DNA of 64,000 bases, from assembly GCA_905160935.1 (NCBI GenBank), contig CAJHZI010000303.1, forward strand, positions 272,001-336,000, written 5' to 3'. The notes under the pieces were generated by a model. The model was not told the origin of the DNA, ran no database searches, and was given only the letters and a program-made list of their open reading frames with translations. Positions 49,661 to 61,320 of this stretch are shown in pieces. The first letter of the stretch is position 1. Each line of letters starts with the position of its first letter. Made by a program: the position numbers and the translations under genes. Source of the DNA: Enchytraeus crypticus (taxonomy: Eukaryota; Annelida; Clitellata; Enchytraeida; Enchytraeidae).

Positions 49661-50850
49661 TCTGTGCTGTGACTAACAAATAAACGATACTTTGCAAAAG
49701 AAACTTCCCTCTTATCTACATCCCACACAACGTGTATACACAGCATGCGGCCCCACAGCCGGTACCTTTCTATCTAATTGTTCTCATGTCCATTAGTATG
49801 TTTTAAAACAATCGTCAGGATGTCGGACCAGGACGTAAGACTAAATTTGTTTATAGGTTTACACTGTGGACTCCCCGGACCTGACACACCGGAAGTGTGG
49901 CGGATTAACTCAATCCCTCGGCAAGCGATGCCACTGACATGCAGTTTTTATCCATAAATTTTCATGTTTCTTTTCTCATCTTTTGTAATAGAAGTTAATC
50001 AAGAGAGTAAGATTAAGAGACCGACAAGCAGCGGCGATAAAGATAGACAGACAGTCAGAGACAGAGGAACAGACAGACAGTCAGACGGACAACTACTCTG
50101 ATCTGCAAGCAGATTTATAGACAAACAGAAGCCTGAGCTCTCTTTAACGCAGACAAACATCATGAGATTAAATCGTCGAACCTACGATGATACTAATTTT
50201 TATTTTCTGGAAGGTTTTCTTTCATGCCGCTGATCCACAGTGTCTGATATCTGGTGCTCGTGTTTTTAACCAATCTAGCATATCTCCCGTGTCCCCGGCT
50301 CAAACCCTATATTGTAATGTTTGGGTGGAAACACAAATTGATTTTAATCGAGGAGGAAGAGGTGGAGGTGACGGAGGAGATTGAAAATCTTTAGAAAAGT
50401 TTGCTTAGCGAGATTAAAAATAATTCTACTAATATATTTTGTAATAATTATATTTTTAAACGTTCATATTGTATGAGATATCCTTCACTTTATGTAATAT
50501 TTTTAGTCGCTTCTGTTATGTTTTGCTTTTATTAATTGAACAACCGGTATATGTTAGTGCCGTCACGGCATTTACGGCCGAACACACATACATGTATGGT
50601 TGAACTTTTTGTGTGCATGCAAACACGTTTTTCAGAATTGTATATGGTGTGATGAATAAATAAATAAATAAACAAAGAAATATAAAAAGCCTTGATATCT
50701 TATTAAATAATACACTCTGTCCTTCACAAGACGTTTTAAAAAGCATCTCTATGTGGATGCATGATTGACGATTAATTGTGCTGATCTCGATAAGAAAAGT
50801 TTGTAATTTTAATAAAGATAAATAGTATTAATTCGAGTCGAGTATTACTG
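49660..50850. other. No gene supported
   Basis: Includes a GACAGACAGTCAGA-rich segment (50040-50090) and a Gly-rich short frame near 50340-50384. Possibly 5' LINE sequence; unassigned. Confidence 0.3.
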
Positions 50851-50854
50851 TGTA

Positions 50855-50975
50855 CTCAGTCGTCATCGTGTGGTGTTTCGGCGCCTGTTTGTGTAGAGTC
50901 TGCAAGAGACATCCCTGACACTGCCTTATGGCGAGGAGCCGGACATCAAATTCTTATTGATTAATTGAGTATTAC
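50855..50975 (+). mobile_element. L2/CR1-like LINE 3' tail
   Basis: GTGTTTCGGCGCCTGTTTGT, CTGCAAGAGACATCCCTGAC, ACTGCCTTATGGCGAGGAGC, CGGACATCAAATTCTTATTG. Confidence 0.65.
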
Positions 50976-51560
50976 CTGTAGTTTTCGTTCAGATGAGCAA
51001 GAAAGTTATTATCATCATCGTCGCATTCTCGCTCAGATTCTCTATATAATCAATCATGATTAAGTCTCTGTTTAACATTTTCATATGTAATGCATACGTT
51101 ACAATAGTTTTTTTATTTGAGTCGCTAAAGCAAATTAGAACCACTATCCTATCGAATTATTATTTTTTAATTGAGGTCTAGCAAAAGAAATCTAAGTCAA
51201 TTTAAAATATTTCAAAAATAAAGTTAGATCCATATGGATAGATCTTGTTTGAGTTGCGCTGAAAATCGCCTTCCTTCCTTGAGAAATCAGTCTCTCCACG
51301 TCCCAAAATTACTTTAACCACTACTGATGCAGGATGGATAAATCCGTATAGGACCACAATACTCCCTGACCGGCTGTAAAGCTTAGATCACTGGACTTGA
51401 GTCCTAAGACTCTTAAGATTCGGACCAGGATTCAATGATCCGGGACCAGTCACGAAGGGGAGGGGAAGGGGGGTGACGAACACGCTATCTATACGGAAGG
51501 TTTTAGTTTTTCAGGCCTGTACTCTTTAAATATATTTACAGTCCAGTTATAATTTAGTTT
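50976..51560. other. No gene supported
   Basis: Short frames only. Confidence 0.35.
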
Positions 51561-51561
51561 T

Positions 51562-52068
51562 CCGTGTTGTGTCCGGGCCAATGAAGAATAAAGTAAACAC
51601 GCATTATAGTGAAATGATCAACTATGTCGATATCTATATTGCTTTTAACACCACATGTTTAAACCGTTACGCAACTTAGACCATTTTCCGTATAACCAGT
51701 CCAGGGAATGTCTAATATTTTACTCTCAGATCAGCGCGGCTGGGATTCGAACTCACGAGAGTTCATTCACATCAGGCTCTGTCATTTAAAAGTTTATGAC
51801 GTTACCCCTACGCTATTAGGACATAAAACCACCTTAAACTGCAAGTGTCGTAAGTGGCGACTAAGTAAGAACCTGGGAAAGCAATAGGAAACTATGTCAG
51901 AAGTTAATATTTCCAAGCTATAGGCTACAATGAAGTGTGGATAAGACATTGCCTTTTGTGAAGGGAAGAACTTGTTAATCTACGGAGTGCTCTTTAAGGA
52001 TCTTGACAACAGACTGTGATTAGAAGTACTTACAGTATGTACCTTGGACCTTACTCATGACAGAACAT

Positions 52069-52166
<98 letters not shown>

Positions 52167-52170
52167 GAGG
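51562..52170 (+). mobile_element. SINE-B copy split by a SINE-C, with long (GA)n tail
   Basis: The head (CCGTGTTGTGTCCGGGCCAA, TGAAGAATAAA) is interrupted at 51593. The body resumes at 51823 (ATAAAACCACCTTAAACTGC, AAGTGTCGTAAGTGGCGACT) and runs through GTGCTCTTTAAGG to a (GA)n tail of about 60 bp with GAAA variants. Confidence 0.75.
51593..51822 (-). mobile_element. SINE-C copy nested in SINE-B
   Basis: Minus-strand SINE-C: TAGCGTAGGGGTAACGTCAT, CGAATCCCAGCCGCGCTGAT and TCACTATAATGCGTGTTTAC. ATAAA flanks both sides (51588-51592 and 51823-51827) as a target-site duplication. Confidence 0.8.
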
Positions 52171-52192
52171 AATTATTTATTAAATATCCCAA

Positions 52193-52322
52193 GCAAGAAG
52201 CAAAACAAAGTCAGAGAGGGCATTCGATTGGTGAGCTCTTAGGCTCCGGAAATTGCTAAAATGTTTCTAAACTCCGACCCTAGTATTGGTATTCTTGGCA
52301 AGAAGATGATGATGATGATGTA
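52193..52322 (+). mobile_element. SINE-D copy, 5'-truncated
   Basis: AAAGTCAGAGAGGGCATTCG, GGCTCCGGAAATTGCTAAAA, CCGACCCTAGTATTGG, AAGAAGATGATGATGATG. Confidence 0.55.
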
Positions 52323-52703
52323 AGGAAATAATAGACAAATATATCCAAGAAATATTAACCTCTTTGGCTCTTCGGCCAATGTGAGGCTGAAATTAGAAAC
52401 TAATTCTTGAATTGTCAATGCAGACGGCAATATTACGATAAAGTCAATTTGGCGGCGTGAAACTGCGATGTAACAAAAAACTATCATTCCATTGATATTG
52501 AAGAATAAACATTTCCTTCATTATACGACAGATTTATGCTTTCAGGACAACTCGCTATTGGTCAGTTAATTTGAACGAGTTTAGACGATTGGCCAACGCC
52601 CTTCAGTGTTAATGTACGGAAAAAAATCAAGGATGATATTTTACCGGGATTGCGTAGTTTGCAAACCCGGTTAAACTATAACAAATTTAGCTACCAAATA
52701 AAT

Positions 52704-52842
52704 AAAGCTGGTAAAGGTAATGTTAACGTCAGTTTTCTCACAAGAAAGCGATGTCAGTGGCGGGCGAGCCTAGGATTTGAACCGCGCACATACTGATCCG
52801 CGGCCAAATATCTTACCGACATCGCCACTAGCTCCAACCAAT
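52704..52842 (-). mobile_element. SINE-A copy, full length
   Basis: Minus strand: GGTTGGAGCTAGTGGCGATG, TCGGTAAGATATTTGGCCGC, GGTTCAAATCCTAGGCTCGC, TGAGAAAACTGACGTTAACA, CTTTACCAGCTTT. Confidence 0.75.
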
Positions 52843-52849
52843 AGTAACC

Positions 52850-54055
52850 TATCGTACAATAAATGAATTGACATATTAAAAGTTACTGGGTATTTTGACT
52901 ACAAGCACGACACGCTCTACAAGTGGCGAATTCTAGTTGGCCAAGGAAAGCAGATATATAATAAGCTCTTTTTGCAAGTTTGTTATATGGGAGAAATATC
53001 TGTATATTTGCAGTATTGATTTATCTATCTATTGATAATAGCAGTCGTGAAAATGGAGTCTTAAATAGGAAAGAGGCTTAACCCAATTTTTATGATTTTA
53101 TATATCCTTCAGATTACCGATTAAATGTGTGGCGGTTACAAGTGGTTGAAAATAAAAACAGACAGGATTTGTTCTGGATCTTCATTTAAACATAGCAATC
53201 CACACAGAAACACACAAAAACTTCTGGGATTAACTTCAAGATCAGAAGCCCGAAGAGCTTCTGTTTGAGACTTCAGGTGTACCGGTGTACCCTGAAAGGT
53301 GAATGCCCGAGATTTTACTCTCTGATAAGCTCTATCGGGAATTGATCACAGGGCATCAGGAAAAGCCATTTAAAACTTCACGCCGTTATCTAACGCGATT
53401 ACACACCGAGCCACCGAGACAGCCACAATCTACACCGAGCAATAGCCCACCTCTTATAAGTTAAGACTTCAAGTATGGCAGCAGATCAACTGGGCTATTA
53501 CAACTCAAGGGTTCCAGTTGAGAAATTCTTTGGTTGTTATGAGAATTTATCGGACTAGTGGGACTCAATGGCGACAGGCTTGGAATATGATGTGGAGATA
53601 GGATAAGGCGGATTTGACGAAGCGGGAGGGGAACAGGAAGGAAACTTTAGAGACTATGAAGTCATCGTTATATACACCGGCTGCTACGGTTAATATAAAA
53701 ACTCCGGATTCCATTAAAATCTTGTCACAGAATTTAGACTCTGAGAAAGCTTTGACTTTCCATATCTAGTCTTACTGAAGAGAATTTCGTTAACTGACAA
53801 TAATGATGACCAATTAATTAATGATGACCAATTGAGAATTGATATTCCCATCTCGATAATATTATAACATACCAATGTTATAACAGTATAGATAAGATTC
53901 ATTGTAATAAATAACAATTGACACATGATAATGAATTAATTGTAACAAAATTGGTGCTAGCTCGTGTTGCTTATTTAAAACATCAGAAGCTATGCGGAGA
54001 CCTATATATAAACATGAATAAATAATACAGATATATAATATATATACATATTCTT
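52850..54055. other. No gene supported
   Basis: 53130-53500 is less AT-rich and contains tRNA-like strings but no clear box pair. Nothing else is recognised. Confidence 0.3.
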
Positions 54056-54058
54056 ACC

Positions 54059-54178
54059 AAAGTCGGTAAATACTCGACCGCGTTCAGTATGTGCGAGGTT
54101 CAAATCCTTGGCTCGCCCATCACTGACATCGCTTTCGAGTGAGGAAACTGACGTTAACTTTAGCTTTACCAGCTTTAG
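54059..54178 (+). mobile_element. SINE-A copy
   Basis: AAAGTCGGTAAATACTCGAC, GGTTCAAATCCTTGGCTCGC, GAGGAAACTGACGTTAACTT, TTTACCAGCTTT. It faces the copy at 54398-54524, forming an inverted pair about 220 bp apart. Confidence 0.75.
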
Positions 54179-54397
54179 CATTTTTTAGAAGTTACAGAAT
54201 AAACAAATTTTATCCTGAAGAAAATTTATTTAGGAAATTTATTTAGAAACGAAATTCTCATCAAAGTCGGTGACTTATGGCAGCAACGCTACGTTTAACA
54301 TTTATATGTTTGCCAATGGTTGCCACCCTATCATGGACAGAATTCCGACCAGTGATCGTTTGCTCATGAGACAGGCTTGCTGGCAACTTGGCCACTT

Positions 54398-54524
54398 GTA
54401 AAGCTAAGGTTAACGTCAGTTTCCTCACTGGAAAGCGATGCCAGTGACGGGCGAGCCCAGGATTTGAACCCAGCACATACCGATCCGCGGTCGAGTACCG
54501 ACTTCGCCACTGGCTCCAGCCAGA
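54398..54524 (-). mobile_element. SINE-A copy
   Basis: Minus strand: GGCTGGAGCCAGTGGCGAAG, GGGTTCAAATCCTGGGCTCG, CTGACGTTAACCTTAGCTTT. Confidence 0.75.
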
Positions 54525-54529
54525 ACTTC

Positions 54530-55140
54530 TTTTGCCTGTTGTGACAGCAAATATCTGATAGAAACCACTTCCAAGGTAAGGGCCTTTCAGGATACGCTGC
54601 AACAAGGCTTAAAGATATAAATTTAGTGAACAGTACTTGCCTCGGAGATATATGATGAGAGAAATAGGGCACTGATGAGAAATAGCAGATCATTTAACCC
54701 AATCAATGTTGATCTGCTATTAGTTGACACTTTGTATTTTACACGTTGCCGAAGTTCTTGATTTATACAATTTTCTCAAGATTTTAGTCGAGAATACCGT
54801 TACTGCAGCAGTTCATAAAGTGTACGATGCGTTCACAATCGTAGAATGTGTTCGTTGAGGTCCGCAGAGATAACTGAATGTTTGCTGTGATACGAAACTG
54901 AAAATAACAGTAGGCCTATATAATAGAACTGTAAATAAATATGAGAGAGATTACAAAGCGTCGAAGCTTAATCACGTAGAATATTTGTATAAACTTAATT
55001 CGAACTGTTGTAAACACGGCATTACATCCAGGAATGTGAATCGTGTTAATCAATCAATCAAGCTACAATTCAATTTTTAGTAAAGAGTCAAACGTGTCTT
55101 ATTTGGTAATCTCTTGTAGAGATATTAATACAAGAGTTTA
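54530..55140. other. No gene supported
   Basis: The minus frames at 54261-54693 cross the SINE-A and are artefacts. Confidence 0.4.
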
Positions 55141-55380
55141 TATCAATTACACTAAATCAATCAATGAGTTTAGATCAATTACACTAAATCAATCAATCAG
55201 TTTAGATCAATTACACTAAATCAATCAATCAGTTTAGATCAATTACACTAAATCAATCGATCAGTTTAGATCAATTACACTAAATCAATCAATCAGTTTA
55301 GATCAATTACACTAAATCAATCAATCAGTTTAGATTAATTACACTAAATCAATCAATCAGTTTAAATCAATTAAAGTAAA
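55141..55380. repeat. 32-bp tandem repeat, seven units
   Basis: Units of ATCAATTACACTAAATCAAT, CAATCAGTTTAG, with few changes between copies. Confidence 0.85.
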
Positions 55381-55836
55381 CTGTTTGCCTTATTAAGCAC
55401 ATGATCCTAACGATCGACATACACTTAACTTTCTAGGGGCCTCTAATACTATTACTGACAGAAGTCTCAGCATGGAGTGGGATTATATACACGTGTCCGA
55501 AGAGTGTGGAAAGCTTGTCGAATGAGCGCCATACGCTGCTGTGGTTACACGATGAGAATGATTTCACACCACTCCCGACCTCTTACCCCCTCTCCCCTCT
55601 CTCCACCTCTCACCCCCCTTTACTATTCTAGAATTCAGCTCCTTCAGAATTCCCGAATCTAGCAATTACACTCGTTCGCAGACTAATAAAATAAAAAATG
55701 CCATAAGTAGCCTATATTTTAGCAAAAAACAAATTTGGCAAATGTAGAAATTAATTCTATCGACTAGTAGAGTCGTAAAATAATCTTACAGGCCTTCTGA
55801 AAAGCAGAGAATATCTCAAATAAATAAATAGATAGG

Positions 55837-55840
<4 letters not shown>
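55381..55840. other. No gene supported; pyrimidine-rich block
   Basis: 55575-55625 is C/T-rich (CCCCTCTCCCCTCTC). Nothing else is recognised. Confidence 0.4.

Positions 55841-55870
<30 letters not shown>
55838..55870. repeat. (TA)n microsatellite
   Basis: About 16 TA units. Confidence 0.85.
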
Positions 55871-55875
<5 letters not shown>

Positions 55876-56069
55876 AAGCTGGAATAGATTTAGACGGGAC
55901 TGGATCGAAGTAATCAGTTGTACTAAAGTTATTGTCTTTAGCGCCAGCCTCAGTTTTGAAGCAAACTCAGCTAGCAGGCTTGTCGTTAAGTCTAGCTCTA
56001 TAGTAAGATAGTCTATTTGAAGCGTAATATGCTGCAATAATATGTCATAAGATTACTTTTTAGGCTGAA

Positions 56070-56088
56070 AAGAAACAGAGAAAGAGAC

Positions 56089-56122
<34 letters not shown>

Positions 56123-56135
56123 TGAGAGAGAGAAA
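56070..56135. repeat. (GA)n microsatellite
   Basis: GA-rich with GACA and GAAA interruptions. Confidence 0.75.
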
Positions 56136-56617
56136 CACCCAGTCTCTCATATTTAAAGCAGCCACTATGGATTCACTGAGACGTGATGATAAGACATGGA
56201 GGCTGATGGAGCATGATATTTTTGAAGAACGAAACAAAACTGACTGAAAGCTTACAATACACAATAGCAGTCATAAAAATTTGATAAGAAAAAACATGCT
56301 AATTATATGCTAATTATATGCTAATATTATGCCAATAATCTTATTGATATTTTCTTTACAAATACTATAAAGAAAAAAGATGAGAAACGGCGAAATGGTT
56401 TTAAATGAATTGAGATCGCATGTGGGGGATTATAATCCATGTACATAAGGAATATAATTTTGCATCAAATTCGGGGTTTAACCGTCTAAATGCCGCTTAG
56501 AATTAGTGAATTAATGGATGAATGAAAGAGAACCAAACTGAGGCAGAGAAAGGAGAGAGAGAGAGAGAGAGATAGACGGGATAAAGATAGAAGAAAGATA
56601 GATAGAGATAGCGAGTG

Positions 56618-57004
<387 letters not shown>

Positions 57005-57330
57005 GGGGGGGGGGAATAAAAATAGAGAAAGGGAAGAGTGAATAAGACAAGTATTAGAACATTTATACAGTTGTATATGCAATTAACACAGTACATTTGC
57101 TACAGCAGGCATATGAAAAAGACAGAAGAGAAAATAAGGAGAAATCAAGGTAAGAGAAAAGCACTGAGTGGAACTGAAGAGAAATGATGATGAATTGGAT
57201 TCGTCCAAGAAGATCCTAATGCAATTATCTTCCACTTTGTCTCTAACTCACCATATATTTTTGACGTCAACCCTTACCCCTCCATACGCTTCTTTTTCTA
57301 TTTGCTCGGTTACTCTGTTACTGTCACTGA

Positions 57331-57464
57331 CTGGAGCCAGTTGCAACGGCGGTAAGATATTCGACTGCGGATCAGTACGTGGGGGTTCAAATCCTGGGCT
57401 TGCCCGTCACTGACATCGCTTTCGAGTGAGAAAACTGACGTTAACCTTAGCTTTACCAGCTTTT
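57331..57464 (+). mobile_element. SINE-A copy, full length
   Basis: CTGGAGCCAGTTGCAACGGC, GGTAAGATATTCGACTGCGG, GGGGTTCAAATCCTGGGCTT, GTGAGAAAACTGACGTTAAC, TTTACCAGCTTTT. Confidence 0.75.
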
Positions 57465-57469
57465 TAAAA

Positions 57470-58765
57470 TAAATTGTGACAACATTTATCAAAGTGACAT
57501 GATCCCTTATTATGATATTTAAAGATTTTAAACCGTGTGTCTTATAGCTAATAGAAAGCTTAATTTAGCAACGAAGTCTAACCAAAAGGTACTACTAAGA
57601 AATTAGTACAGTATTGCCATTTATAAAACAGGCCTATTATATGGCCTGTTAGTAATCAAAGTTCTCTGGGTTACACAATATTCTCTAAGTAGAAGTATAG
57701 GAATAAAAAGAAGAGAAAGGTAAAAGACGAAGAAGAAAATTAAGAGATCACGTATGACGAAAAGGAGAAATAATGAGAAAAATAGAGAAGAAAAAACATA
57801 AAAATATAATTTTGAAATAAAAATGTTGCAAATAAAATTTTGCAAATAAAATTTTGCAAATAGACCTTACTGCAATTGTCTCTGTGTTAATAACTCCTGT
57901 GACATTGGTTGGTCAGTTTTATCCATTAAGGAAGCTGTTCGTAGAAAATTTGTTAGCAGTGTGGAACATTCACTCTTGAATGCTTCACTGATAGTTTAAC
58001 ATTGTTTCACTCTCAGATACTTGTTTGCATCTGCATTGGTTGCTTGTTGTGTATGTTTTGCACATACTTGTAATTTCTTTCTCTATGCTTTGTCTGTGGA
58101 TTTATTCACGAATAAATAAATAAATAAAAACATAAGTTTCGAGAAAAACATTAATAACAACATTCACGGTATGGCTCGTGACATCATCGAGCACTATAAA
58201 GCCCTATTAGCTTAAGATCAACTAAAGAGCAAAACTAAACATTGAAGATGTAAACGGAAAACAAAAATTAAAATAATTAAGTTTTACTGTAATACCAACT
58301 TTGTAAAATTTAAAGTAGTTCAGTGGTTGTAACCAAACTAAAATCTTAGTTTATTTCAATATTTTTTAAAGTCTTACATTATAAGAGCTAAAGATTACAC
58401 CCCGTTCATCACGCGGACTGTATGGGACGACTGGAAATAGTCTTGTTACTGGAATTAAGTGCCTACATCTCATCTCATCATCATCGTCTCATCACTCTAG
58501 TCCAATTTCTAGTTATGCTATTTTACTATTGCTCAAAGTTAAGTAAGTTACAACTTTATATCGCCATCGACACAACAGGAATTCGACGATATACGGTGCA
58601 TAGAGAAAAGAATGGATTAATTTAATCCGAATTTGTAAAAATATTCATGGAAGAATATTTTGGTTTCAGTAACTGTGAGGTCGTTCACATATTATGTAGT
58701 ATATTTTCGACAACCCTAGTCTTATTCAATGTTAAATTGTTCTAGTGTGTAGCCACTATATGTCG
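57470..58765. other. No gene supported
   Basis: AT-rich with only short frames (60-75 codons) that show no domain. Confidence 0.35.
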
Positions 58766-58767
58766 TT

Positions 58768-59030
58768 ACAATGGGTCATCACTGTGGGTCATCACTATGG
58801 GTCATCAGTGGGTCATTAAAATGGGTCATTACTGTGAGTCATTACAATGGGTCATTACAATGGGTCATTACTGTTGGTCATCACTGTGGGTCATTATTGT
58901 GGGTCATCACTGTGGGTCATTACTGTGGGTAATTATTGTGGGTCATTATTGTGGGTCATCACTGTGGGTCATTATTGTGGGTCATCACTGTGGGTCATTA
59001 TTGTGGGTCATTACTGTGGGTCGTTAAAGT
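58768..59030. repeat. 13-bp minisatellite, about 20 units
   Basis: Units of TGTGGGTCATCAC / TGTGGGTCATTAT. Because 13 is not a multiple of three and the unit lacks stops, more than one frame stays open. Confidence 0.9.
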
Positions 59031-59404
59031 AGGCTATCTCTGTGGATCTTTCACGTTCTTGTCAATCGTAGTATATGGATGACCCCCAAAAGAGCGTGAA
59101 AGTACTGACATTTCTAGCAAACAGGATAACCCTTAACTTTCTTGCCTCCGGCTGCTTTATCTGACTTTCAATAAGAAGCTTTATCGATATCTCACTGTGT
59201 TTGCTTCGATGTCTTAGGCACTTCTGAACGCAAATATAATTGTACAGTCGAAAGAATTACACGCTAAAATGTTAAAAAGCATTGGTGGTGAGTATAAACT
59301 TAATCCTCAAAGGTGGAAAAATCATATTTTATTATTAAGTTTCTTTATATTGTTTGTGTCGACATAAGCAAATAAAAAAGTTTGAAGTTAAAAAAGGCTA
59401 ACTT

Positions 59405-59517
59405 GGAAAAGCTAGTGTTAACGTCAGTTTCCTCACTCGAAAGCGATGTCAGTGACGGGCGAGCCCAGGATTTGAACTCCGCACATTCTGATCCACGGTC
59501 AAAGTGGCGATGTCCAG
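59405..59517 (-). mobile_element. SINE-A copy
   Basis: Minus strand: CATCGCCACTTTGACCGTGG, GGAGTTCAAATCCTGGGCTC, GAGGAAACTGACGTTAACAC, TAGCTTTTCC. The box A side is rearranged. Confidence 0.65.
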
Positions 59518-60375
59518 GTATCAAACGAATATCAAAAGTAGATCACAACTCACAACTGAATCTTGTTACTCGTTCAATACCAGCTGATACTGACTGTATT
59601 ACCTCACAAAGCTTAGGATCGTCTGTGGTAACCCTCTTCTTGGTGACTATTTGCTTGTTTACTAAGTACGCATATTTGGATTTACTGTTATTTGCATCGA
59701 CAGTAAAAATTGAAAAAGGTCGAAGCTAAAAACAACTTATACCAATTTATTCCATAAGCAATCACCTATGAATAATTCAAAATACATGACATAAGTAATA
59801 TATACACCGTTCTCTATTAGCTAAATTAGACGTGTCGCATTTTGACAGAGACGACATACATACCAACTTTTTAATAACACAGTTACACATTACACGTAAC
59901 ATTTATGTATTATTACTCGTAATAGTATTTCTATATAAGCAAATGAACAAGTCATCCAATTGTCGCTGCAACATCCTCACAACTTACTCACTTCGCATAA
60001 TTATGAAAAAAAGCACTGGAGAGCCTAAAGGCATAAGTATTTAATATAGTAATATGGATATTATATTTAATAGCATATATTTAAGATAAATATTATTACA
60101 GTTTATATAGTTCATACTTAATTGTGTTATATTTATATACAGTTGATTAGATCATAGCATTGAATGTATATATCTTTCGTGCTAATAAATATGACAAATA
60201 GCTAATTTATTGATATACACAACACAGTAGATATACAAGCTTGGTTAAAGTGGATTAAGACACACGGGTTGACAACTGAACGAAGAGGTGAACAGTTGTA
60301 CGAGGTCTTAGAGTTGATTGGCTCCAAGAGGCACCACTAGCGACGAGCAGAAATACAATCTAATAATAATTAATA
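59518..60375. other. No gene supported
   Basis: AT-rich. The 115-codon frame from 59382 begins inside the SINE-A copy and has no domain. Confidence 0.35.
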
Positions 60376-60600
60376 AACACGCATTATAGTGAAATGATCA
60401 ACTATGCAGATATCCATCAGTTTTAGTACCGCAGGTTGAAACCGTTAGGTAATTTAGTCCATTCTCCGTATAACCAATCCAGTGAACGTCCGAGATTTTA
60501 CTCTCAGATCAGCGCGGCCGGGAATCGAACTCTCGAGAGTTCAATTCACCACAGGATCTGTCAATTAAATTTTCATAACGTTACCTGTCGCCTCTAACTA
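60376..60600 (-). mobile_element. SINE-C copy
   Basis: Minus strand: AGGCGACAGGTAACGTTATG, GAGTTCGATTCCCGGCCGCG, CTGATCTGAGAGTAAAATCT, TCACTATAATGCGTGTTTA. The B box is kept. Confidence 0.75.
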
Positions 60601-60804
60601 ACTAATATATCACAAATAATATATAACTAATATATCAGTAACAGGCCTGCCCCGCGTCTGACTGAAGAAAAAACTAAGTTGCATGTGCATGTTTCAAGAA
60701 TAATCGTTAAAAACTAAGAAAATGAAAAATCTAAAGCCACCATAGAAACCGCTATAAAAACAAAGTCATTATCTTCGATGTGAAAAGTGAAGCATTATTA
60801 CGCA

Positions 60805-60875
60805 GTAATAATAATAATAATAGAAAAGGTTTAACGTCCGTTTCCTCATACGAGGATGATATCAGGGACGTACCC
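60805..60875 (-). mobile_element. L2/CR1-like LINE tail
   Basis: Minus strand: ACGTCCCTGATATCATCCTC, GTATGAGGAAACGGACGTTA, AACCTTTTC, (TTA)n. Confidence 0.65.
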
Positions 60876-60879
60876 CATC

Positions 60880-61295
60880 ATCAGTATATATCAATGTCAT
60901 CAGAATACGTTTGTTCGACTTGCTCATAAATGAGTGAAAACCTGACTTAGTGTATGAAATTTGTGCTCAGGGCCCAATATTTTGTAGCGCACAGGGTGGA
61001 TGGCACGTCTGTTTACTGGCAGGATTCCAAATAAGATTGAATAAGTAGATCCATATTATCAAAACTATGCAAGTTGGGCACAAGTAAAAATATTTTTCAT
61101 CAGCGTAGCAATGACAGACGTACATATTTACGAAATGATTTAATGACGTGCAAGTTGACAGATTGTAAAATTGAATGTCGAAAAGAATTCTGAACTAAGC
61201 ACAAATGATTCGCTGTCTGTTGAGCGTCAGTTTCTACATTTTATGATGCCATCAGGAATGGCCTAGACAGTACATTTACAGAAGTTGATTCACTT
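60880..61295. other. No gene supported
   Basis: Short frames only. It ends at an (AAT)n tract (61295-61320) that abuts the retrotransposon. Confidence 0.4.
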
Positions 61296-61320
61296 AATAA
61301 TAATAATAATAATAATAATT

